Below, one piece after another: positions 15,815 to 25,451 of a stretch of 50,349 nucleotides of DNA. The notes beneath the pieces were generated by a model that did no database searches, was not told the origin of the DNA, and saw nothing but the letters and a program-made list of their open reading frames with translations. Location of the stretch: contig JAWUVP010000008.1 in the NCBI GenBank assembly GCA_034112285.1, positions 1-50,349 of the forward strand. Reading direction: 5' to 3'. Position 1 is the first letter of the stretch; each line of letters starts with the position of its first letter. The DNA is from JAWUVP01 sp034112285 (GTDB lineage Bacteria > Pseudomonadota > Gammaproteobacteria > JABDGN01). Both the position numbers and the translations under genes were made by a program.

Positions 15815-17227
15815 ATGCGCTCTTCCATCCGTCGTTTATTATTAATTAATCTATTAGTTTGCGTTGCACTGATTGTGGTACTTACCGCTGTTGGCGTGTA
15901 TTATCTCGGCAGCAATGATGTTGATCAATTAATGGATCGCGAATTAGTGCATTCTAGCTTGGTCTTTCGGGCGCTGCTTACCGCAAGCCATAATTCCAAC
16001 GATTATGAAAAAGTACAATCTGAGCTCAACCAAGTTTTAACCAAAGAAGCTAAAATTCTCGACGAAAATCCTAATGGGCGCCCTTTTCGCAACTCAACCT
16101 TGCAAGATTTTCCGCTCCAATACCAAATATGGGATAAAAGTAGCCATTTGATTTTACAATCAGGAGACGCCCCCGACGAACCTTTATCCAGTGGACAAGA
16201 AGGCTTTAGTACCACCTTTATCAATCAAAAAACCTGGCGGGTTTACACCAGTTATGATGCAAAAACAGGCCTGACTTTTATCGTTGGGGCGCGTAATGCA
16301 TTGCAAACTTGGTTAAAGCAATCTGTGGCAAAAGATGATATTTACATCATGTTATTGACCTTTCCTATTCTGGGTATTCTTATCTGGCTGGTGCTTGCGC
16401 ACGGCCTAAGCAGCTTAAAGCGTGTTGCCGACGAGCTGGCAACGCGTGCTCCCAATTATTTGGAACCGGTTGATATAGACCAGGTGCCTGAAGAAATTGC
16501 TTCTCTGGTTGATGAGCTCAATAAATTGTTATTACGCCTCAAACAAACTTTAGATCGAGAGCAGCGTTTTGCCAGCGATGCCGCGCATGAATTGCGCACC
16601 CCATTAGCCGCCCTGCGCACTCATGCTCAAGTGGCCTTGCGCGCTACGCATGACCCTGACGTGGCGAGACCACTCAATAAAGTCATGACCGGTGTGGAGC
16701 GGAGCACGCATGTTGTGCAGCAATTGTTAACCTTAAGTCGCTTGGTGCCTGGCTCCCCGTTAGATAATCAAACCAACGTAGATGTGGTGGCTATTGCGCG
16801 CGATATTATTTCAGATTTAATCCCCATTGCTTTAGAAAAAAATATTGAAATCTCACTCGATAGCACCCACGAACATGTCACTTTGCTGGCCAATGGTATT
16901 ACCATCGGTATTTTATTGCGTAACCTTATTGACAATGCTATCCGCTACACGCCTGAAGATGGCCAAGTGAGTATTGAGATTTTAGAAAATAACGATCAGG
17001 TTACCCTACAGGTAACTGACAATGGCCCAGGCATTCCACCTAAATTGCGCGCGCGCGTCTTTGAGCGTTTCTTCCGAGTGCTAGGCAATAAAGCCCAAGG
17101 TAGCGGTTTAGGCCTGGCGATTGTGCAGCAAATTGCGGGCTTACATAATGGTCATGTTAAGCTCGACAGTCCGCGAGTAGGAACGGGCTTACAAATCAGT
17201 GTGATCTTCTCTAAATGGGATACGTGA
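15815..17227 (+). CDS. Two-component sensor histidine kinase (PmrB/QseC-like)
   Basis: 470 aa inner-membrane sensor. TM1 is about residues 8-30, a periplasmic domain about 31-172, TM2 about 176-197 (IYIMLLTFPILGILIW), then HAMP. The H-box is FASDAAHELRTPLAALRTH with H258; N-box LIDNAIRYTPEDG, G1 VTDNGPGIP, F-box FERFFR and G2 GSGLGLAIV are complete, so it should be active. Cotranscribed with the upstream regulator. The signal is not evident from the periplasmic domain. Confidence 0.93.
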   Translation: MRSSIRRLLLINLLVCVALIVVLTAVGVYYLGSNDVDQLMDRELVHSSLVFRALLTASHNSNDYEKVQSELNQVLTKEAKILDENPNGRPFRNSTLQDFPLQYQIWDKSSHLILQSGDAPDEPLSSGQEGFSTTFINQKTWRVYTSYDAKTGLTFIVGARNALQTWLKQSVAKDDIYIMLLTFPILGILIWLVLAHGLSSLKRVADELATRAPNYLEPVDIDQVPEEIASLVDELNKLLLRLKQTLDREQRFASDAAHELRTPLAALRTHAQVALRATHDPDVARPLNKVMTGVERSTHVVQQLLTLSRLVPGSPLDNQTNVDVVAIARDIISDLIPIALEKNIEISLDSTHEHVTLLANGITIGILLRNLIDNAIRYTPEDGQVSIEILENNDQVTLQVTDNGPGIPPKLRARVFERFFRVLGNKAQGSGLGLAIVQQIAGLHNGHVKLDSPRVGTGLQISVIFSKWDT

Positions 17228-17283
17228 TAATCTTTCTGGTCTAGCGATACAGCAGCGAATAGCTTGTTATGACATCAGGCTTT

Positions 17284-17568
17284 TTAGTGGGCTAACAAAT
17301 TATCGGTTAAGAATTTTTTCATTTCAGGCGTCGCCTGCTTGAGCATGGTTGAACCACGGGTGATTTTTGAGATGCTGATGGCTAAATCTTTGGATATTTC
17401 GCGCTGACTTTGTTGCTCGGTTAATAAGGCTTGCACCAAGGTGATTCGCTTGCTCATTTGCTCTTGCTCATCTAGTGTAAAGAAAAAACGGAGCAATTCA
17501 TCAAGGCAATTTTCTTTGCCAGCACTAGCGCACAGCTTTACAAATTGTGACAAATCTGTCTTGTTCAT
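17284..17568 (-). CDS. trpR: Trp operon repressor
   Basis: 94-aa DNA-binding repressor that uses tryptophan as corepressor. The helix-turn-helix SQREISKDLAISISKITRGS aligns with the E. coli TrpR reading head, followed by LKQATPEMKKFL. The N-terminal dimerisation helices contain DELLRFFFTLDEQEQMSKR. No trp biosynthesis gene is nearby. A convincing trp operator could not be found upstream. The gene is divergent from putA. Confidence 0.9.
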   Translation of the reverse strand: MNKTDLSQFVKLCASAGKENCLDELLRFFFTLDEQEQMSKRITLVQALLTEQQSQREISKDLAISISKITRGSTMLKQATPEMKKFLTDNLLAH

Positions 17569-17777
17569 TTAGGTCATCTCAACGTAACAGATGTAACGGT
17601 ATATCGGTGCGCGGACCGAGTCAAGACCTTTGTAGATTTGAGTATATTTTCCACACCTATACGGCTTATTTTCGTGTATTTTAGGCGCTTTCAAGCATCT
17701 TAATGTTTGCTTTTTAACTGCTTGCTAGCTAAAATCTCTCTACCGTAAAACGACAATCCAGTAGGAACTATAATAAT

Positions 17778-20700
17778 ATGCTATACGAAAGTGAAGACCT
17801 TAAACGCATTGACGAAATGTATCAAATTACAGAGCCAGAATCCTTGGCGCCCTTTCTCGCCAATGCTCCGCTTAGCAGCGTTGAAAAAATTCCTGTTAAG
17901 GCTACGGCCAAACAACTCATAAGCCATGTGCGTGAACAACGTTTAAACACCAGTGGTATTGATGCATTTTTAGCGCAGTATGATTTATCTAGCGAAGAAG
18001 GCATTACCCTCATGTGCTTGGCTGAGGCGCTGTTACGTATTCCCGATAAAGCAACCATGGATTTATTTATTGCGGACAAATTGTCTTCCGCCAATTGGGA
18101 ACAGCATTTAGGGCAGTCGAAATCATTATTTGTTAATGCTAGCACTTGGGCTTTGATGCTTACGGGAAAGGTATTAACGCCTACAGCAAAAAAACAACAG
18201 AGTTTAGGAAAAAGTTTAAAAAATTTACTGCAAAAAAATAGCGCGCCCATGATTCGTAAAGTTATTTTACAGGCCATGAAAATATTAGGCCAACAATTTG
18301 TGATGGAGACTAGCATTAAAAGTGCGCTCAAGTTGGCCACCAAAGCCCCACACAATGATTATGTGCACTCCTACGATATGTTAGGTGAAGCGGCTATGAA
18401 TGAAGCCGATGCCGTGCGTTATCATAAAGCTTATTTAAACGCGATTGATGCGATAGGCAAAGCTGCGAGCACCAAAGACCCACGAAGAAACCCTGGAATT
18501 TCAGTGAAATTATCGGCGCTATATTCACGTTATGAAGTCGCCGAATACGAAAATGTTTGTAAGATTTTATATCCACGCTTATTGCAACTGGCTCTAGCTG
18601 CCAAACAATACCATATTGGTTTAACCATCGATGCCGAAGAAGCGGCGCGCCTAACGCTGTCGTTAGGCCTATTAGAAAAACTAGCGTTAGAACCTGACTT
18701 AGTGGGGTGGCAAGGCTTGGGCTTGGCAGTGCAAGCTTATCAAAAGCGCGCTCCACGCGTTTTGCAGTGGTTGGTAGATTTAGCCGCGCGCAGTGGACAT
18801 CGCTTTATGGTGCGCTTAGTTAAAGGTGCATATTGGGATAGTGAAATAAAATTTGCCCAAGAAAATGGTTACAGCAATTACCCAGTTTACACCCGTAAGA
18901 TGCATACCGATGTGTCTTATCTTGCTTTGGCGCAATATATGTTACAGCAGCGCAGTGCTTTTTATTGTCAATTTGCAACTCACAATGCTTATAGCCTAGC
19001 CTACATATTAACGCTTGCGGGCGATTATAAAGACTATGAGTTTCAACGCCTACACGGCATGGGTGAAGACTTGTACGCGCAAGTGTTAGCAGATTCGCGT
19101 TGGCATGTACCTTGTAGGGTTTATGCGCCGATTGGTTCGTTTGAATATTTGTTAGCTTATCTGGTACGCCGCTTGTTAGAAAATGGCGCCAACAGTTCGT
19201 TTGTTAATAACATTCTTGACGTCAACAAACCTGTTGATAGTTTAATTAAAGATCCTTTTGTCATCTCAAGTGAAGATAAAGGCGCCCCCAATCCGCATAT
19301 TCCTTTGCCACGCGCCCTCTTTGGCTCGCAGCGCAAAAATGCCTTGGGAATAAATTTAGCCAACCTCAATGAGCTACACCGTTTACAAACGGAATTGGCT
19401 AGCTCGTATGCTTTGCCAGCGGTGCAAGCAACCCCGTTGATTTTTCAACACACACAATATCAAACAGAAGCGGTGAAAGTCTTTAACCCGGCAAACTTGC
19501 AACAGATTATTGGTGCTTATCAACCTGCCACCGAAGAACAGGTCAACCTGGCCATTAACAATGCCCGTCAGGCTTTTGAGCAATGGCAGCATGAGCCAGT
19601 GGAAAACAATGCCACGCGATTAGAGAAAATGGCCGACTTACTAGAAAGCAATATGGCCAGCTTAATGGCATTAACGATTCAAGAAGCGGGTAAAAGTTAT
19701 AACAATGCGATTGCTGAAATTCGCGAAGCCATTGATTTTTGCCGTTACTACGCACAAGAAGCGCGTGAATTGATGCACAAGTCCACTATCTTGCCAGGCC
19801 CGACGGGTGAAAAAAATCAATTAAGCCTGCACCCACGTGGCATAATTGCCTGTATTGCCCCCTGGAATTTTCCGGTGGCAATATTGCTGGGTGAAGTCAG
19901 TGCGGCCTTAGCCACCGGTAATGTGGTGCTAGCGAAGCCAGCAGAGCAAACCACCCTGCTCGCTTATAAAGTTATTAAACTATTACACGAAGCAGGCTTC
20001 CCAGAAAATGTGGTGCAAATGCTGCCAGGCAGTGGCGCTATAGTCGGGAACAGCTTAGTCTCACACCCTGATATAAATGGAGTGATTTTTACCGGCTCAA
20101 ACGTAACCGCTAGACATATCAACCTAGCTTTGGCTAATAAACTTGGCCCCATTACGCCGCTTATTGCCGAAACCGGTGGGCAGAACTGTATGCTAGTAGA
20201 TTCGTCAGCATTGCATGAACAAGTTGTTAGCGATGTGGTTCGATCTGCGTTTGATAGTGCCGGGCAACGCTGCTCTGCCTTGCGCGTGTTATTCTTGCAA
20301 GAGGATATTGCCGATGAGGTTATCACTATGCTTAAAGGTGCGATGGCAGACTTGGTCGTTGGCGATCCTATGCTGCTCAGCACCGACATTGGCCCCGTGA
20401 TTGATGCCCAAGCACAACAAAAATTACAAAAGCATATTGCAGCCTTAAAACCCAAAGCGAAAGGTTTCTATGCCGTGCCAGCAAATGTGCAAACCAGTGA
20501 TGGCACGTTTGTGTTACCAACATTGATTGAAATTGAAGACATCACATTACTCACTGAAGAAGTTTTCGGTCCTGTTTTACACGTGATTCGTTTTAAAGGC
20601 AAAAATTTACCCGCTGTGTTGGACTCCATTAACAGCACGGGCTATGGCTTAACGTTTGGCGTGCACAGCCGCATTGAACAAACTGTGGCATTAGCTAAAA

Positions 20701-20912
20701 AGCATGTTCGCGCGGGAAATTTATATGTTAATCGTAACACGGTTGGGGCTATCGTTGGCTCGCAACCTTTTGGTGGTGAAGGGTTATCAGGCACAGGGCC
20801 AAAAGCCGGTGGGCCACATTACTTACCGCGTCTGTGTGTTGAACGCTGTTGTTCAACCGATACTACTGCAGCGGGTGGGAATGCTTCGTTAATGGGACTG
20901 GATTCGCTTTAG
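17778..20912 (+). CDS. putA: Bifunctional proline dehydrogenase / glutamate-semialdehyde dehydrogenase PutA
   Basis: Oxidises proline to P5C and then to glutamate. At 1044 aa it is the short form lacking the N-terminal ribbon-helix-helix repressor domain of E. coli PutA (1320 aa). PRODH domain about 140-470 with VRLVKGAYWDSEIK, ATHNAYSLAYIL and FQRLHGMGEDLY. ALDH domain about 560-1030 with IAPWNFPVAILLGE, ETGGQNCMLVDSSA and catalytic Cys832 in GQRCSALR, ending in GGEGLSGTGPKAGGPHYLPR. A 209-bp gap separates it from trpR; AGGAA lies before the ATG. It could complete an arginine-to-glutamate route with the 32-35 kb genes. Confidence 0.96.
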   Translation: MLYESEDLKRIDEMYQITEPESLAPFLANAPLSSVEKIPVKATAKQLISHVREQRLNTSGIDAFLAQYDLSSEEGITLMCLAEALLRIPDKATMDLFIADKLSSANWEQHLGQSKSLFVNASTWALMLTGKVLTPTAKKQQSLGKSLKNLLQKNSAPMIRKVILQAMKILGQQFVMETSIKSALKLATKAPHNDYVHSYDMLGEAAMNEADAVRYHKAYLNAIDAIGKAASTKDPRRNPGISVKLSALYSRYEVAEYENVCKILYPRLLQLALAAKQYHIGLTIDAEEAARLTLSLGLLEKLALEPDLVGWQGLGLAVQAYQKRAPRVLQWLVDLAARSGHRFMVRLVKGAYWDSEIKFAQENGYSNYPVYTRKMHTDVSYLALAQYMLQQRSAFYCQFATHNAYSLAYILTLAGDYKDYEFQRLHGMGEDLYAQVLADSRWHVPCRVYAPIGSFEYLLAYLVRRLLENGANSSFVNNILDVNKPVDSLIKDPFVISSEDKGAPNPHIPLPRALFGSQRKNALGINLANLNELHRLQTELASSYALPAVQATPLIFQHTQYQTEAVKVFNPANLQQIIGAYQPATEEQVNLAINNARQAFEQWQHEPVENNATRLEKMADLLESNMASLMALTIQEAGKSYNNAIAEIREAIDFCRYYAQEARELMHKSTILPGPTGEKNQLSLHPRGIIACIAPWNFPVAILLGEVSAALATGNVVLAKPAEQTTLLAYKVIKLLHEAGFPENVVQMLPGSGAIVGNSLVSHPDINGVIFTGSNVTARHINLALANKLGPITPLIAETGGQNCMLVDSSALHEQVVSDVVRSAFDSAGQRCSALRVLFLQEDIADEVITMLKGAMADLVVGDPMLLSTDIGPVIDAQAQQKLQKHIAALKPKAKGFYAVPANVQTSDGTFVLPTLIEIEDITLLTEEVFGPVLHVIRFKGKNLPAVLDSINSTGYGLTFGVHSRIEQTVALAKKHVRAGNLYVNRNTVGAIVGSQPFGGEGLSGTGPKAGGPHYLPRLCVERCCSTDTTAAGGNASLMGLDSL

Positions 20913-20918
20913 CGGTGA

Positions 20919-21704
20919 ATGGGGCCTGACATAATGCCAAGTTTACACTCCAATGAGGAATCACAGCTAACTCAGCAACTTTATGTTGAGTTAGTGTCTT
21001 TTACGTCTAGCTATGAACGTCAGGATCTTGAACAACAAATAGCAAACATACCTGCAAGGTATCAAAGAGCGGTAATACACCCAACGTTTCCGTACGTTTA
21101 TTATGGGGGCCAGAGTTAAAACGGCAGTGTATACCTTTCCAACAGCCTTAATGATTAAAATATCAGAATGTGCTGAAAGAATCAGTGAGTTTAATACGTT
21201 GCAAGACAGCTTTAAGGAGCTTGCCACGCTATAAGAGAGTATTAAATCGCCTGAAGACCTTACTAAATTTCGCAAGCTGATCAATGAAATATTAATATTG
21301 CTGATTGAATCAATAAAAAAATTCCCCCGCGTTACGCGAAATATTGTCATTTTACTTTGAATTTAATAAACAGAAACCGCTAGATGATTTAAAAATCGAG
21401 GCTCCCCTTTATAAATTTGAAAATATTATTGTTATTTCCAGTTGTTCAAAATTAATAAGATGGAAGTTTTTAATTCTTCAACTACGTTTATTACTCACTA
21501 TCCCAGCTGATGCTGAAGTTGCAATCTTGAGTGATTTTGCTGTTGAGGATATCTATGGGAGATATGGTTCAGAACGTTACAGGTACATTAAAGTTAAAGT
21601 TTGCCAACTGCCAAATATTTGCCTCAAAATTAAGCATTGGCCCAATACCACAACCGGCAACACTGCAAGATTTAAAAAATGTCTGGCCAGCGATGCCAGT
21701 TTAG
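20919..21704 (+). pseudogene. Frame-broken gene remnant of unknown family
   Basis: Three frames carry successive protein-like stretches. 20919-21119 encodes LTQQLYVELVSFTSSYERQD and on to FPYVYYGG. From 21104 another frame continues with KTAVYTFPTALMIKISECAE, has an internal TAA, and goes on to KSPEDLTKFRKLINEILILL. 21344 onward gives IPADAEVAILSDFAVEDIYG, and near 21575 the sense shifts again to VTGTLKFANCQIFASKLSIG then PATLQDLKNVWPAMPV and a TAG at 21704. This pattern fits one gene broken by at least two frameshifts and a stop. The family was not recognised, and individual short ORFs here may still be expressed. Confidence 0.55.
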
Positions 21705-21741
21705 CCTAGCGATTGAAGTAGAGACTTGCAGCCTGGTACCA

Positions 21742-22527
21742 CTAGCTTCCTTCAAACACCGGCTTTTTCTTAGCCAAAAACGCGCTTACGCCGCGCTTGA
21801 AATCTTGACTGATCGCGCATTCGGTAAAGGCGTGAATTTCTGCCTGCAGTTGGTCATCAACTTGATTGTCCCAGGTTTGATTTAATAATTTTTTAACCCG
21901 TTTGTAGGCTATGTTGGGCCCATTTGAAAGCTTATGCATAAGTTTGCTCGTGGCTTTGTCCAAATCTGCATCGGCGACGCACCAATTAATTAACCCCATC
22001 TGCAAGGCTTCTTCGGCGCTAAAAATATCCGGAAGCAAAAACATTTGCATTGCGCGGCGCTGACCCACGACACGTGGTAATAAATACGATGCACCACCGT
22101 CTGGGCTTAAGCCAATACCGGCATAGGCCATGGTGAATTTTGTGTTTTCACTGGCAATCACTAAATCGCAGGCCAAAATAAAGCTAACTCCCACACCGGC
22201 AACGGAGCCATGCGCTTGCGCCAAAATAGGTTTTCGACAATTTAGCATAGTGCTAATAAGTGTGTTGAGCACTTCCATGGTGTCGGGCACCATGTTGGCC
22301 ATGTTATCAATGTTTTGGGCAAACATTCCAATGTCACCACCGGCGCAAAAGGCAGGGCCTTCACCACGAAATAAAATTGCGCGAACGGCTTTATTATTAT
22401 CGGCGTCTGAGAATGCTTGTAGTAATTCTTTGGCCATCTGCACATTAAACGAATTCATTGCTTCAGGTCTAGATAGCGTGATGATAGTCACGTTGCCGTT
22501 GCGGTCAACTTTTATGGTTTCTAACAT
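21742..22527 (-). CDS. Enoyl-CoA hydratase/isomerase family protein
   Basis: 261-aa crotonase-fold protein. N-terminal VTIITLSRPEAMNSFN, the oxyanion-hole segment GPAFCAGGDIGMF (about residues 56-68), and the second catalytic region GIGLSPDGGASYLLPRVVG. The Glu-containing loop of hydratases is replaced by SPDGGASY, so isomerase or hydratase specificity is open. It follows a KASIII-like gene by 12 bp, suggesting joint use of acyl-CoA intermediates. Confidence 0.88.
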   Translation of the reverse strand: MLETIKVDRNGNVTIITLSRPEAMNSFNVQMAKELLQAFSDADNNKAVRAILFRGEGPAFCAGGDIGMFAQNIDNMANMVPDTMEVLNTLISTMLNCRKPILAQAHGSVAGVGVSFILACDLVIASENTKFTMAYAGIGLSPDGGASYLLPRVVGQRRAMQMFLLPDIFSAEEALQMGLINWCVADADLDKATSKLMHKLSNGPNIAYKRVKKLLNQTWDNQVDDQLQAEIHAFTECAISQDFKRGVSAFLAKKKPVFEGS

Positions 22528-22539
22528 GCTGTGAGCCTC

Positions 22540-23661
22540 TTATCGTTTTTCTAAAATCAAACAGCCAACCGAATATCCTGCGCCAAATGAGCACAATACC
22601 CCATAATCACCCGCGTTTAAATTATCATGATGGCGGTGAAAAGACACCACCGAACCCGCAGCGCCAATATTGCCAAATTCATCCAAGATAACTGGGGCGC
22701 GCTCGTTGCTATAATCCTTGCCAATTAATTTTTCGGTGATAATTCGGTTCATGTTGCTATTGGCTTGATGTAACCAATACCGTGCTACGTCAGCAGGTTG
22801 TAGATTTTGCTTGGCCAACCATTCAGTAATAAGTTGAATCACCATGGGGGTAACCTCTTTGAACACTTTGCGACCTTGTTGGTAAAACGCTTTGTCAGTA
22901 GCAAACATCGTATCGGGCGTTGCGCGAATATACGCGCCGCTATTATTACGGATATTATTCGAAAAATTAGTGACCAGCTCTGTGCTCACCACGCGAAAAC
23001 TGTGCTCGCTTTGGCATGTTGCGGCACTCTCAACCACAACCGCGGTGTTGGCTTCGCCAAAAATAAAATGTGAATCTCTGTCACGAAAATTAATTTGTGT
23101 TAGGCCTATTTCTGGGGTTATCACTAGTACGGCTTTTGCAGAACCCGCTTTTACCGCATCCACGGCGGTTTGCAAGCCAAAGGTTGCTGAGGAGCAAGCG
23201 CAGCCCATATCATAAGCATAGCCTTTAATGCCTAAAGCGTTTTGAATTTCTATGGCAATGGCTGGGTAATCACGTTGTTTGTGTGTGCAGGCAACAATCA
23301 CGGCATCAATGTCTTCCGGTTTTTTGTTTGCATTTTTCAAGGCTTGCTTTGCAGCGATTAAGCCCGCTTCTGCCTGTAAACATAATTCGCTATCATCACG
23401 TTCTTCGATTTGATGATACATAACATCAGGATCCAACAAGGACGCAACGCTTCTGGCGTAGCGTTGTTTTATGCCAGAGGCTTTTTCAATAAAATCTACG
23501 GCAGATTCTCGCAATGCGTCCATTTCGCCCGCTTCAATTTGCGCGGCATGCTGGTGATTATATTTTGTAACATAAGCATTAAAGCTGTTGACTAGTTCTT
23601 CATTAGAAATCACCTCTTCTGGGTGGTAAAGCCCCGTGCCACTAATCACTACATCGACCAT
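22540..23661 (-). CDS. KASIII-like beta-ketoacyl-ACP synthase (FabH2 / PA3286 type)
   Basis: 373 aa thiolase-fold condensing enzyme, longer than FabH and with an inserted N-terminal region (NSFNAYVTKYNHQHAAQIEA). Catalytic Cys is in DMGCACSSATFGLQ, His in YWLHQANSNMNRI and Asn in DEFGNIGAAGSVVSF. The length and N-terminal insert resemble Pseudomonas PA3286, which condenses octanoyl-CoA with malonyl-ACP and so returns beta-oxidation products to fatty-acid synthesis. Placement next to an enoyl-CoA hydratase fits such a shunt. The assignment to that subfamily is by pattern only. Confidence 0.85.
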   Translation of the reverse strand: MVDVVISGTGLYHPEEVISNEELVNSFNAYVTKYNHQHAAQIEAGEMDALRESAVDFIEKASGIKQRYARSVASLLDPDVMYHQIEERDDSELCLQAEAGLIAAKQALKNANKKPEDIDAVIVACTHKQRDYPAIAIEIQNALGIKGYAYDMGCACSSATFGLQTAVDAVKAGSAKAVLVITPEIGLTQINFRDRDSHFIFGEANTAVVVESAATCQSEHSFRVVSTELVTNFSNNIRNNSGAYIRATPDTMFATDKAFYQQGRKVFKEVTPMVIQLITEWLAKQNLQPADVARYWLHQANSNMNRIITEKLIGKDYSNERAPVILDEFGNIGAAGSVVSFHRHHDNLNAGDYGVLCSFGAGYSVGCLILEKR

Positions 23662-23726
23662 ATCTATTCCTTAAATTTAAACTGTTGAATATCCCCCGCA
23701 CTGTTGGGTGAGGGGAAAAAATGAAT

Positions 23727-24077
23727 TTAACCTGAGGCGTGCTGAACACCCATAGGAGCATGCTGGTTCAATAACCACAAACCTCTTACAACTCGATAAA
23801 CTTGCCATAACCAAACAAGGCCACAAATGATGTAGCCAATTAAAATGAGATGTAAAATGGCGCCAATTATATAAAATAATAAGCCCCACCAAAATGTGCC
23901 TAACTGCCATTTGAAATGTGATTCTAGCCAGGTACCGCGTGTGCTATCGAGTTTGACATAGTTGATCACGACGGCAATAAGCAGCGGAAAAGCGGTAAAC
24001 AGCGCCAAAGCCTGAAGAATGTATACGGCAAGCGTTACTTTATAAAGCGAAGTCATGTTGGTAGTATTGTTCATCAC
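23727..24077 (-). CDS. Small DUF4870-like membrane protein
   Basis: 116 aa with three hydrophobic segments: about 12-38 (VTLAVYILQALALFTAFPLL), 60-85 (WWGLLFYIIGAILHLILIGY) and a short third with WLWQVYRVVRGLWLLNQ. The pattern TWLESHFKWQLGTFWW between TM1 and TM2 is typical of the DUF4870 / TIC20-like small proteins of pseudomonads and relatives. Function unknown. It lies 6 bp after the aminopeptidase gene and so is probably the last gene of its operon. A GC-rich stem (cccc/gggg near 23694-23716) follows. Confidence 0.75.
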   Translation of the reverse strand: MMNNTTNMTSLYKVTLAVYILQALALFTAFPLLIAVVINYVKLDSTRGTWLESHFKWQLGTFWWGLLFYIIGAILHLILIGYIICGLVWLWQVYRVVRGLWLLNQHAPMGVQHASG

Positions 24078-24083
24078 AATTCC

Positions 24084-25451
24084 CTATGAGGACACAATTA
24101 TTTGTTTGATTAGCTCAAATGCAGCACCGGTTCCCATGGCTTCACCGCCTTCAGGGTGGCCGGGGCGCACGTTGGCATTCCAAGCCATTATATCTAAATG
24201 TATCCAGCTGGGTTTGCCGCTAATAAATTCTTCAAGAAATAACGTCGCCGTAATAGCGCCGCCCATGCCATAACCACAGCTTTTTAAATCGGCATGTGCG
24301 GTTTTTAAGCTGCGTGCATAAGGCCTATATAAAGGTTGCTGCCATATTGGATCTTCCGATTCGCCCGAAGCGGCATTAAAGGAGGCAACCAAAGCGTCAT
24401 CGTTTGTAAAATAAGCCGCTATTTCGGTACCCACTGCCACACGTGCGGCGCCTGTTAAGGTGGCAAAACTCAGTAATAAATTAGGTTGCTTGGTTTCCGT
24501 GGCGTAAGTTAGGGTGTCGGCCAAGACCAACCGCCCTTCTGCATCGGTGTTATCGACTTCTACCGTTTTACCGTTGCGCATAGTAATAATATCACCCGGA
24601 CGCATCGCGTTGCCGGCGATGGCATTTTCTACCGCGGGAACTAATACGCGTAAATAAACCGGTAAATTTTCTTGCATGATATGGCTAGCCAAGCCCAACA
24701 CATTGGCAGCACCGCCCATATCTTTTTTCATGTTACGCATACCGGCATCGGGCTTAATATTTAAACCGCCACTGTCAAAGCAAACACCTTTGCCCACTAA
24801 AGTTACGCTAGGTAAATTTTCATTGCCCCAGGTTAATTCTAATAAGCGTGGCGCATCGGTACTGGCTTTACCGACAGTGTAAATGGCGGGAAAATTTTGG
24901 GCTAATAATTCTTGGTCGACAATTTTTGAAAATTGGGCATTGTGTGTGGCCGCTAGGTTTTCCATCGCTGCAGATAACTGCGTTGGCCCCATATCATTGG
25001 CGGGCGTGTTAATTAAATCGCGTGTTAAATAAATACCGTTTACGCGTGCCAATACGTGCTTAAGCTCAGCCGGTAAATACAATTGTGCCGGTGCACGTTT
25101 TGCACTTTTATAGCGAGTAAATTGGTAAGCGCCTTTGGCCCAGCCCACATAAGCTTGTGAGGCTAACATTTGGTTTGTTAACGCGTAAACGCCTTCAGGT
25201 AATCTTAACGCTAATGCAGAAAGATAATCAATGCTTGCCGCTTCTGATGTATACGTTACTACCACTTTGCATAATTGTTGTTGCTTATCAAACAAGAGCG
25301 CGTGTTGCACGGTGCTGGCAGCAAAATCTATTTGTTGTAAATACGTTTGTTGTAAGGTGGTTTGTTCGCTTAGCCAGGCGGCATAATTTGCAATAGCCAC
25401 TAGCTCAATGGCTATTGCCCCAGTATTCGATTCGCTAAAACACACCTGCAT
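24084..25451 (-). CDS. Leucyl aminopeptidase family protein (peptidase M17)
   Basis: 455-aa cytosolic metallo-aminopeptidase. Metal ligands lie in VGKGVCFDSGGLNIKPDAG and KDMGGAANVLG, and the family signature NTDAEGRLVLAD is intact. N-terminal residues 1-150 form the usual non-catalytic domain. It is closer to the shorter PepB-like group than to PepA (503 aa). The ATG overlaps the CBS protein stop by one base (TAATG). Confidence 0.92.
   Translation of the reverse strand: MQVCFSESNTGAIAIELVAIANYAAWLSEQTTLQQTYLQQIDFAASTVQHALLFDKQQQLCKVVVTYTSEAASIDYLSALALRLPEGVYALTNQMLASQAYVGWAKGAYQFTRYKSAKRAPAQLYLPAELKHVLARVNGIYLTRDLINTPANDMGPTQLSAAMENLAATHNAQFSKIVDQELLAQNFPAIYTVGKASTDAPRLLELTWGNENLPSVTLVGKGVCFDSGGLNIKPDAGMRNMKKDMGGAANVLGLASHIMQENLPVYLRVLVPAVENAIAGNAMRPGDIITMRNGKTVEVDNTDAEGRLVLADTLTYATETKQPNLLLSFATLTGAARVAVGTEIAAYFTNDDALVASFNAASGESEDPIWQQPLYRPYARSLKTAHADLKSCGYGMGGAITATLFLEEFISGKPSWIHLDIMAWNANVRPGHPEGGEAMGTGAAFELIKQIIVSS

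Noticed and set aside
17720..17735. Possible TrpR operator (gctagc between trpR and putA)
   Set aside because: Only a short palindrome; lacks the extended CTAGTTAACTAG-like symmetry and is closer to putA than trpR.
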